The notes under the pieces were generated by a model that saw only the letters and a program-made list of their open reading frames with translations, was not told the origin of the DNA and did not search any database. 37,405 nt of DNA from positions 1-37,405 of the forward strand of contig CAIJOK010000040.1 in assembly GCA_903822205.1 (NCBI GenBank), given 5' to 3'. Shown here piece by piece: positions 29,496 through 37,405 of the stretch (the first letter of the stretch is position 1; each line of letters opens with the position of its first letter). Origin of the DNA: an uncultured beta proteobacterium. Its GTDB lineage: Bacteria > Pseudomonadota > Gammaproteobacteria > Burkholderiales > Burkholderiaceae_C. The position numbers and the translations under genes are program-made.

Positions 29496-30269
29496 ATGAC
29501 GACACCCGCTGGCACGCCCCCCGCCATCAAAAGTTTTGTGCGCCGTGCTGGCCGCACCACACGGGGCCAGGCCCGGGCACTGGCTGATTTGGGCGGTCAA
29601 TTTTTGTTGCCATTTCAATCAAAACCTCTTGATTTAACAGCGGCTTACGCAGAGACGACGGGCGTTGCCGCCCAGATGGGCCTACAGACCGCAAATGGTG
29701 ACACCGCAGCGTCGCCACTGGTCTTGGAGATCGGGTTTGGCATGGGCGAGGCTACTGCTCAGATTGCGGCCACGATGCCTGGCACCCGTTTTTTGTGTTG
29801 CGATGTCCATCCACCCGGTATTGGCGCGCTGCTACAGCGGATCGATGCACAAAATCTGCACAACATCCGCATTTGTGCCCATGATGCTGTGGAGGTGATC
29901 GATCAGATGCTGCCACTGCAATGTCTGGATGGGGTTCACCTCTTTTTTCCGGACCCCTGGCACAAAAAGAAACACCACAAGCGCCGGTTGATCCAGCCCC
30001 CGTTCATCGCCCGTTTGACGGCGCACCTGAAGATCGGTGGTTATATCCATTGCGCCACCGACCACCTACCCTATGCCCAGCAAATGCTGGACGTTTTGGG
30101 CGTCGAGCCAGCGCTTATCAACACTGCCGCACAGTCGCACCCCGATCTGTTGGGCTATGCCCCTAGACCGTCCTATCGTCCCCAGACCAAGTTTGAGCAG
30201 CGGGGGATCAGGCTGGGGCATGGCGTGTGGGACTTGGTGTTTCAGCGGACAGCAGAGGGGCGAGACTGA
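29496..30269 (+). CDS. trmB: tRNA (guanine-N7-)-methyltransferase
   Basis: TrmB makes 7-methylguanosine at position 46 of tRNA with S-adenosylmethionine. The 257-residue form from ATG 29496 starts [20 protein letters not shown], close to the family; a TTG at 29445 would add 17 residues. The SAM-binding motif [10 protein letters not shown] (77-86), the [13 protein letters not shown] stretch, and the tRNA-binding [14 protein letters not shown] (151-164) are all present, along with TKFEQRG near the end. Divergent from the small hypothetical pair, with 197 bases between. Confidence 0.95.
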   Translation: MTTPAGTPPAIKSFVRRAGRTTRGQARALADLGGQFLLPFQSKPLDLTAAYAETTGVAAQMGLQTANGDTAASPLVLEIGFGMGEATAQIAATMPGTRFLCCDVHPPGIGALLQRIDAQNLHNIRICAHDAVEVIDQMLPLQCLDGVHLFFPDPWHKKKHHKRRLIQPPFIARLTAHLKIGGYIHCATDHLPYAQQMLDVLGVEPALINTAAQSHPDLLGYAPRPSYRPQTKFEQRGIRLGHGVWDLVFQRTAEGRD

Positions 30270-30520
30270 GGCGTTTGAACCCTGACCCCCTGCGACTTTG
30301 CGTCCAGCAAAACGACACCCCAAATCGACACTTCGCCTAGGTGATAATGCGCCACGTCTCAGTCGTAATCGTAATCGCAATAGTTATAGCAAACGGGTCA
30401 AGATTTGGCGTTACCACCAGTGAAGCCCATGGTTTTGGCCTCAAGTTTCAACGCTGCACCACAAGTGTTTGCTAAGAAACACCCAAGGTTTTTCGTCAGA
30501 GAAATTCACAAAGGTTCATC

Positions 30521-32322
30521 ATGGAAATATTCCCTACCCCTCTTTTGCCAGCTCGCTCATCTGATACCGACGGCGCAACGGCCACCTCACTTGTGTCTGT
30601 GCAGGAGCTGCGTGGTGCCGAGATTTTGATCAAGGCGCTTCAAGCTGAGGGTGTCAAGTACGTTTGGGGCTATCCGGGGGGGGCTGTCCTTTACATCTAC
30701 GATGCTTTTTATCAGCAAAACACCATCCGCCATGTCCTGGTTCGGCACGAACAAGCCGCCGTCCATGCCGCAGATGCCTATGCTCGTGCCACCGGAGAGG
30801 TGGGTGTAGCTCTTGTCACATCCGGCCCGGGCGTGACCAATGCTGTCACTGGCATCGCAACAGCCTACATGGACAGCGTCCCCGTGGTGATCATCACGGG
30901 TCAGGTGACCACCCCTGCCATTGGCATGGATGCCTTTCAAGAGTGCGATGCCGTGGGCATCACCCGTCCCGTGGTCAAGCACAATTTTTTGGTCAAAGAT
31001 GCCCGCGATATGGCGGTCACTCTCAAAAAAGCCTTTTATATTGCCCGCAGTGGTCGCCCTGGCCCGGTCGTGGTCGATGTTCCCAAGGACGTGTCTTTCA
31101 AACAAGTGCCTTACAGCGGCTATCCTGATGTGGTGCAGATGCGGTCCTACAACCCCGTGCGCAAGGGTCACATGGGGCAAATCCGCAAGGCCCTGCAAAT
31201 TTTGATGGCGGCCAAGCGCCCCTACATCTACTACGGCGGCGGTGTTGTTTTAAGCAATGCCGCCGACGAACTGCGCCGACTGGTGGATAGGCTGGGTTGC
31301 CCGTGTACCAGCACCCTGATGGGTTTGGGCGCTTACCCCGCAAGTGCGCCCAAATTTTTGGGTATGTTGGGCATGCACGGCACCATCGAGGCCAATAACG
31401 CCATGCAGCATTGCGACGTGCTGCTGGCCATCGGCGCACGGTTTGACGACCGCGTCATCGGCAACCCCAAACACTTTGCCCAAAATGAACGCAAAATCAT
31501 CCATATCGACATTGACCCGTCCAGCATTTCAAAGCGTGTGCGGGTGGATGTGCCCATTGTGGGCGATGTCCGTGATGTGTTGACCGATATTCTGGCTTTG
31601 ATCCGTGAGGGCGCTCTGTGTCTGGATGCCGCTGCCCTGGCGGCCTGGTGGGTCACTGTTGAGGGCTGGCGCGCCCAGAACTGCCTGAAGTACGACCCGG
31701 GTACGAACGACGTGATCAAACCCCAGTATGTGATCGAAACCCTGTGCAGGCTGACCCGAGATACCGACACTTACATCACGTCTGATGTCGGGCAGCACCA
31801 AATGTGGGTGGCCCAGTATTACCGGTTTGAAGAGCCTCGCCGATGGATCACGTCAGGCGGTTTGGGAACGATGGGGGTGGGCATTCCCTATGCCATGGGT
31901 GTCAAGATGGGCCGACCCGATAGCGAGGTGTTTTGCATCACTGGGGACGGTTCGATCCAAATGTGCATTCAGGAGCTTTCCACTTGTTTGCAGCACAACA
32001 CGCCCATCAAAATTTTGGCCTTGAACAACCGCTATCTGGGCATGGTGCGTCAGTGGCAAGAGATCGAATACGAAGGCCGCTACAGTCACAGTTACATGGA
32101 CACCCTGCCTGATTTTGTCAAGCTGGCCCAGGCTTATGGCCATGTGGGCATGCTGATCGAACGTGCCAGTGACGTTGAACCAGCCCTGCGAGAGGCTCGC
32201 CGCCTCAAAGACCGCACCGTGCTGATCGACTTTCGCACCGACCCCACCGAGAACGTCTTTCCGATGGTGCGGGCCGGCAAGGGCATCACCGAAATGCTGC
32301 TGGGGTCAGGAGCACAAGCATC

Positions 32323-32326
<4 letters not shown>
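30521..32326 (+). CDS. ilvB: Acetolactate synthase large (catalytic) subunit
   Basis: Acetohydroxyacid synthase joins pyruvate with pyruvate or 2-ketobutyrate, the first common step to valine, leucine and isoleucine. The 601-residue thiamine diphosphate enzyme has an N-terminal extension of about 25 residues, catalytic E77 in VRHEQAAVHAADAYAR, the FAD-binding middle domain (GARFDDRVIG), and the thiamine diphosphate motif GDGSIQMCIQEL followed by LNNRYLGMVRQWQ. The 250-base leader holds no other gene; a short Met-Val-Leu-rich frame at 30429 could be a leader peptide, unproven. The stop overlaps ilvH by four bases. It could equally be called ilvI. Confidence 0.96.
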
Positions 32327-33853
<1,527 letters not shown>

Positions 33854-33887
33854 GGTAAGCTGCAAGGCAGGCTATAAGGTAAGTTGT

Positions 33888-34682
33888 ATGGACGATGACG
33901 CAGACCTTGTCACGGTGAGTAAACGTCGCAAGGGTATTTACATCCTGCCTAATCTTTTTACCCTTGCTGCCTTATTTGGCGGGTTTTATGCCATTGTGAT
34001 GGCCATTGATGGGCGGTTTGAACATGCCGTACTGGGCTTGTTTTGCGCCATGGTGCTCGATAGCCTGGACGGCAGGGTGGCCCGCATGACCCACACCCAA
34101 AGTGCCTTTGGCGAGCAGATGGACTCTTTGTCAGACATGGTGTCTTTTGGTGCGGCACCGGCGCTGGTGGCCTATGTGTGGGCGCTCAAGGGCCTGGGGC
34201 GCTGGGGGTGGATTGCGGCGTTTGTCTATTGCGCCTGTGCTGCGCTGCGACTGGCCCGCTTTAACGTCAATACCGGTGTGGTGGACAAGCGGTATTTTCA
34301 GGGACTGCCCTCACCCGCTGCTGCGGCTTTGGTGGCGGGGTTAATCTGGGTGACAACCGACCTGGGCATTGGGGGTAGTGCGATGGCCTGGCCGATGTTT
34401 GGGGTGTCTTTGTTTGCCGGATTGACCATGGTGACCAATGTGCCGTTTTACAGCTTCAAGGACTTTCACATGAAGCGCAGTGTGCCGTTTGTGGTGATCG
34501 TGCTGATCGCCATGGGTATCGCCGTCATCAACATCGCCCCGCCTGTGGTGTTGTTTGGTTTGTTTTTGCTGTATGGTTCAAGCGGCTACGTCACGTATTT
34601 TCGGCGCAAGGCCAAGGGTATTCCCACCAGCGTGATCAGCACATCAACCGATGAGCCTGATGAATGTGACTTGCACCGGTGA
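33888..34682 (+). CDS. pssA: CDP-diacylglycerol-serine O-phosphatidyltransferase
   Basis: PssA makes phosphatidylserine, the precursor of phosphatidylethanolamine, in the inner membrane. The 264-residue protein carries the CDP-alcohol phosphotransferase motif DG-x2-AR-x8-G-x3-D-x3-D as LDGRVAR…AFGEQMDSLSD (about 59-81), with six to eight membrane spans and the FYSFKDFHMKR stretch. This is the type II, membrane-integral form. It lies 34 bases after ilvC, an order shared by many Burkholderiales, and is probably cotranscribed with the ilv genes. Confidence 0.95.
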   Translation: MDDDADLVTVSKRRKGIYILPNLFTLAALFGGFYAIVMAIDGRFEHAVLGLFCAMVLDSLDGRVARMTHTQSAFGEQMDSLSDMVSFGAAPALVAYVWALKGLGRWGWIAAFVYCACAALRLARFNVNTGVVDKRYFQGLPSPAAAALVAGLIWVTTDLGIGGSAMAWPMFGVSLFAGLTMVTNVPFYSFKDFHMKRSVPFVVIVLIAMGIAVINIAPPVVLFGLFLLYGSSGYVTYFRRKAKGIPTSVISTSTDEPDECDLHR

Positions 34683-34770
34683 TTGGACTGACGCAAAACC
34701 GCTCATGCGTTGATACGTCGACTTGCAGTACTGTATTATTTTGCGTAAGCTTTCAAATGGCGACCAAGTG

Positions 34771-34998
34771 ATGAATATGCAACTATTACAGAGCGCAAGT
34801 GCGCTCAACACCGACGAGCAGATTGAGCTGGTACAGGCCATTTGGAATGGTATTGTTTGTCGTGGTGTCGCACCATCATTGACCCCATCGCAAAAAACGG
34901 AACTTGACCTCCGTCTTGCCGACTATTTGGCCCATCCTGACGATGTCATTCCTTGGAGCGAAGTCAAAGCCGCTGCTTTTGCCCATTTCGGGCCATGA
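34771..34998 (+). CDS. Addiction module antitoxin, Unstab_antitox (TIGR02574) family
   Basis: This 75-residue protein matches the short antitoxin family usually paired with RelE/ParE toxins: DEQIELVQAIWNGIV, then LTPSQKTELDLRLADYLAHP and the closing PWSEVKAAA. ATG 34771 (MNMQLLQSASAL) is preferred; an in-frame ATG at 34723 would add 16 residues. The stop overlaps an ATG (ATGA) exactly as in intact modules, but the following frame is only 46 codons and does not look like a RelE/ParE toxin. So this seems to be an orphan antitoxin or the survivor of a broken module. Confidence 0.82.
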   Translation: MNMQLLQSASALNTDEQIELVQAIWNGIVCRGVAPSLTPSQKTELDLRLADYLAHPDDVIPWSEVKAAAFAHFGP

Positions 34999-35135
34999 GT
35001 CTGCCTGACTCTAGCTGGATTGATATTTCAATAAATTACCTACTCAATAAGTCCTATAAATATAGCATTCTACGCACGATTGACGTGCATCATTGCTTTA
35101 TTGATAAAAATTATTGCGTTCTTAATTTATTGTAG
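34995..35135 (+). pseudogene. Short frame in the toxin position, probably a broken or lost toxin gene
   Basis: The 46-codon frame starts with ATG overlapping the antitoxin stop, the place of a RelE/ParE toxin gene. It begins MSLPDSSWIDISINYLL and continues with an AT-driven composition (many Tyr, Asn, Lys, Ile) to an early stop. No RelE fold motif (central RVxY/RIxY strand) is seen. Only the first few residues could be toxin-derived; the rest may be foreign sequence after a deletion or insertion. Confidence 0.3.
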
Positions 35136-35255
35136 GTTTATTGTAAATTTGACACACAACATTCATTCTTACACTTTGGGTAGGGCTGCCGGTCTTGTCC
35201 TGCTCAGACATCGCTGCCGCCTTGAATCAATCGCTCGGTTGTCGCAACCGCATAG

Positions 35256-35387
35256 GCTGCAGCGGCCTCATTACGCAAGGCTATGGCCGTGATCCAGACC
35301 TCCAGCAGAGCCGTCTTTGACCATGCGTTTATCGAGCCAGCCCATCTGCTGGCCGCCATGCTTAAGCATGATGTTCATGCCAACTGA
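35256..35387 (+). pseudogene. Fragment resembling a ClpB/ClpA N-terminal domain
   Basis: The frame, free of stops from 35256 to 35387, contains FDHAFIEPAHLLAAMLKHD, very close to the Clp N-domain motif (HD-x-x-(F/Y)IEP-x-HLL-x-ALL). The part before it matches less well and the frame stops right after the motif, so this is a fragment of about 30 residues at most, not a gene. It lies in AT-rich, degraded DNA and may be a leftover of a longer clp gene or of another protein with a Clp-N repeat. The match is by eye. Confidence 0.35.
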
Positions 35388-35932
35388 AAACTTGCTTACC
35401 CGATGTTTAACAGCAAAAAAAACCATATTGAGATCAACAACATACGAGCGGCTTTTGCACAACAAAAAACCGCACCGCGCTAACTCATTGAATCTAATAG
35501 CTATTTTTGACCGCTTGTTAAAGATGGGTTACCATGATGGTTCGATTACTCAAACATTTGACTAATATTGATTGATGAATTAGTTCATTGACACAAAAAT
35601 GGCAAAAAAAGAGCTTTTTAGGTGCCTTTGGGGTGTGCAAAGAAAACGTTCGTTTGATTGACATTGATTCCACGGTAAATTTAATTATCTCCACTTTAGA
35701 CATTCAGCACATCATGAAGAGCTAACTTGTTGATTTCTAATAACAATGTAGAAAAAGTTCTGATTCCGTCAAGTCATTGATTTTGTTCAATAAATCTTCG
35801 AGAGTCTAAAGTGGAGTTTAATTATGACCCGTCTGACAAAGGACGGAACCGGCCAGCAAGGATTTTTCACTCGATATCTGCAACGTACCCATTAAAGTAC
35901 AGTTTATACTTACTTGCATCGATCCAATACAA
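35388..35932. other. AT-rich stretch without recognisable genes, containing a MITE-like element
   Basis: Apart from the 128-bp element at 35689-35816, I see no gene. Short frames (such as a 26-codon frame from 35403) have no ribosome site or family resemblance. Composition is clearly more AT-rich than the backbone, suggesting acquired or decaying DNA. Confidence 0.5.
35689..35816. mobile_element. 128-bp MITE-like element with 13-bp inverted repeats and 9-bp target duplication
   Basis: The ends CTCCACTTTAGAC (35689-35701) and GTCTAAAGTGGAG (35804-35816) are perfect inverted repeats. The nine bases TTTAATTAT stand directly outside each end (35680-35688 and 35817-35825), a perfect target-site duplication. 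No coding capacity. Nine-base duplications are typical of several IS families (for example parts of IS5 and IS4); which transposase would move it is unknown. The termini differ from those of the 171-bp element at the left edge. Confidence 0.85.
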
Positions 35933-37252
35933 ATGAGTTCTCGTATATACACAATTTTAGCAACAGTATGGATTTTCGCAGCATATTTGGCTGGACAAAA
36001 TATTGCAGTGCTTCCATTTTGGTTTGTTGTCATCAGTGTTTTCATATTTGCAGTACCAGTTGCTATCTCGGGTATCTATTGCAGCGCAGTCAATCATACG
36101 CGAATGATGTCGTACTACAAAACAAGTGGTTTGTTTTTTATGCTATTTTCTGGTCGCCTAATTCGATCTATTGTGTGGGTGATTTGGGCACTGACAAGTT
36201 CGTTTGCAATGCTGCTACAGTTTTCCACTTACTCGGGGCTAGAGTGGATGACGTTAGTGCTTGCGATTCCGGCATTTTGGTACACACATAAACTTTGCAA
36301 CAAAGTTTTTTCGAGCGAGTTGAAAAAACGCTATGTGATTTCTAGCTTCGCGATCACCTGGGCTCGCTGGCTTTGCCCCGTTTTGCTCGTTGTCGTGTAT
36401 GCCATTTTGGTTTCAATGTTTATAGAGAACCAAAACTACACATCCTTGGCTGAAGCAGTGGCTGCAACGCGGGTCAACACCCCTGAAATTGCTGGCAGTT
36501 CGGTCGTTCAGCTTGCTTTGTTTTTTGTCTCTTTCCTGGATGGAACAAAAGCGTATTTGGGTAGCACGTTGAAGCAGTTTGGGGAGAATGTCCCCCTGCT
36601 GTTGATCATTCTTGGAAGCTTTATGGTTTTTTTTAACGCGTCGGCAACTTTTGCAAGTTTTGTCATACCACGCATGGAATACCGCAGAGTATTCGGGCCA
36701 ATATCGGATGAGGAGGTGCCACCTACGCTGACTAGAGCCAGGGTGGCCATTGCCTCTGCGGTCGTGACAATCGTCACTTTATTTATTTACGTTCCTGTAT
36801 TTGCTAATTTTGAAGATGTGGCACGCGCTAATCCTAGATTTATCGAACTTCTTAGGAATGCTCAACTTAAAGTTGAGAAGATTGATGATGCGTTTTACCG
36901 GCACGGTACCATGAAGGCGATAGAGTTGGCACAAGCAGCTTCACTAGGCAAAATTAACGTTTCTCGCACCGTCTTGAATGAGAAGATTGATCGTGCCTTT
37001 AATCAAATGGAATCTAACGTTGACGATTACCTAGACTGGTATTACAGCCTGTCTGGTGAATACACGCGGCTTGCAAAACTGATGACGGGTGAAATCGAAA
37101 AGTACATGGAAGACCAACTTGCCGAAAAATTGAAACAAGAGGATGCCCTCAAACCAGTCCTTGCCGGAATAGAAATTGCATTGGCAAACTCCAAGGAGAT
37201 CACTGATGAGTATCAGAAAAACGTGAAAAACATATTGGGGCTTCCCACTTAA
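35933..37252 (+). CDS. Multi-pass membrane protein of unknown function with helical C-terminal domain
   Basis: I do not recognise this 439-residue protein. The first 290 residues hold about eight hydrophobic segments (near 6-20, 27-49, 77-96, 104-117, 146-164, 190-202, 219-244 and 270-292), with basic loops such as SSELKKR (127-133). The last 145 residues are soluble and helical, with charged, coiled-coil-like patterns and the aromatic stretch DDYLDWYYSLSGEYTRLAKL (364-383). The start at ATG 35933 lacks a clear ribosome site; ATG at residue 58 or later seems less likely because it would cut the first spans. Composition is AT-richer than the backbone, suggesting horizontal gain. It follows the 128-bp element by 107 bases. 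It could be a transporter-like or envelope protein or part of an accessory defence or stress locus; none of these is supported by a motif. Confidence 0.8.
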   Translation: MSSRIYTILATVWIFAAYLAGQNIAVLPFWFVVISVFIFAVPVAISGIYCSAVNHTRMMSYYKTSGLFFMLFSGRLIRSIVWVIWALTSSFAMLLQFSTYSGLEWMTLVLAIPAFWYTHKLCNKVFSSELKKRYVISSFAITWARWLCPVLLVVVYAILVSMFIENQNYTSLAEAVAATRVNTPEIAGSSVVQLALFFVSFLDGTKAYLGSTLKQFGENVPLLLIILGSFMVFFNASATFASFVIPRMEYRRVFGPISDEEVPPTLTRARVAIASAVVTIVTLFIYVPVFANFEDVARANPRFIELLRNAQLKVEKIDDAFYRHGTMKAIELAQAASLGKINVSRTVLNEKIDRAFNQMESNVDDYLDWYYSLSGEYTRLAKLMTGEIEKYMEDQLAEKLKQEDALKPVLAGIEIALANSKEITDEYQKNVKNILGLPT

Positions 37253-37323
37253 AGCGGGACAGAGATGAAGTCGCATGCCGATTCAGATGAATTCAGATGC
37301 CGGTGCTTGTTACTATTCCTTCT

Positions 37324-37405
37324 ATGCAAAAAAACTCCAAGACCGAAGCCATACGACACGCAAGTCACGCACTACTGCTGCATATTGAGGGCAAATGCAA
37401 GCAAA
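37324..37405 (+). CDS. Possible start of a hypothetical gene, cut by the window edge
   Basis: An open frame begins MQKNSKTEAIRHASHALLLH and runs off the window after 27 codons. There is no good ribosome site, so it may not be a gene. If real, it lies 71 bases after the large membrane protein gene on the same strand and could be its operon partner. Confidence 0.25.
   Translation, partial: MQKNSKTEAIRHASHALLLHIEGKCKQ

Noticed and set aside
30429-30629. Possible leader peptide or attenuator in front of ilvB
   Set aside because: The frame is not clearly rich in Val, Leu and Ile codons and no terminator hairpin with T-run is seen before ilvB.
35130-35210. Minus-strand frame starting MSEQDKTGSPTQ
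   Set aside because: Only about 30 codons, ends in AT-rich sequence, no recognisable family; probably chance.

Overview
This 37.4 kb window is chromosomal DNA of a betaproteobacterium, most likely of the order Burkholderiales and close to the Comamonadaceae. The placement rests on protein style and gene order: pyrG-kdsA-eno-ftsB, an ECF-like sigma factor followed by DUF3619 and DUF3106 genes, a Gcw_chp outer-membrane protein upstream of glnK-amtB, and ilvB-ilvH-ilvC-pssA. Species cannot be fixed from sequence alone. Most of the window is a dense, ordinary housekeeping backbone. The two ends are accessory in character.

Left edge (1-1310): the 3' end of a group II intron (domains V and VI), a 62-residue hypothetical membrane-type peptide on the minus strand, a 171-bp MITE-like element with perfect 20-bp terminal inverted repeats and a 6-bp target duplication just upstream of that peptide's ribosome site, and gene-poor DNA with a possible ACT-domain remnant. 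Backbone part 1 (1311-10328, plus strand): sbcB, hemH, pyrG, kdsA, eno, ftsB, a sigma factor, DUF3619, DUF3106. Then comM on the minus strand. The nitrogen operon Gcw_chp-glnK-amtB (12119-14823) has a good sigma-54 promoter in front and a clear intrinsic terminator behind. A minus-strand pgi-HAD pair is divergent from zwf and yceH, so the entry to the upper glucose/pentose phosphate routes is grouped here, with 13-bp direct repeats between pgi and zwf.

The minus-strand block 19550-25935 holds ccoG, iscR, iscS, iscU and a hybrid sensor kinase. iscR has a near-perfect IscR-type palindrome upstream, so Fe-S synthesis is probably autoregulated. The rest of the usual isc set (iscA, hscBA, fdx) is not here. 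Then follow rodA (cell shape), tldD (peptide protease), two small translationally coupled hypothetical genes, trmB (tRNA m7G46), the branched-chain amino acid genes ilvB-ilvH-ilvC, and pssA (phospholipid synthesis).

Right edge (34683-37405) is visibly AT-richer and degraded: an addiction-module antitoxin without a recognisable toxin, a ClpB-N-domain-like fragment, a 128-bp MITE-like element with perfect 13-bp inverted repeats and a perfect 9-bp target duplication, and a 439-residue multi-pass membrane protein of unknown function with a helical C-terminal domain. No complete new multi-gene system is evident. The best candidates for novelty are the two small non-autonomous mobile elements, the 439-residue membrane protein (possibly the first gene of a locus cut by the window edge), and the small peptide gene between intron and MITE.
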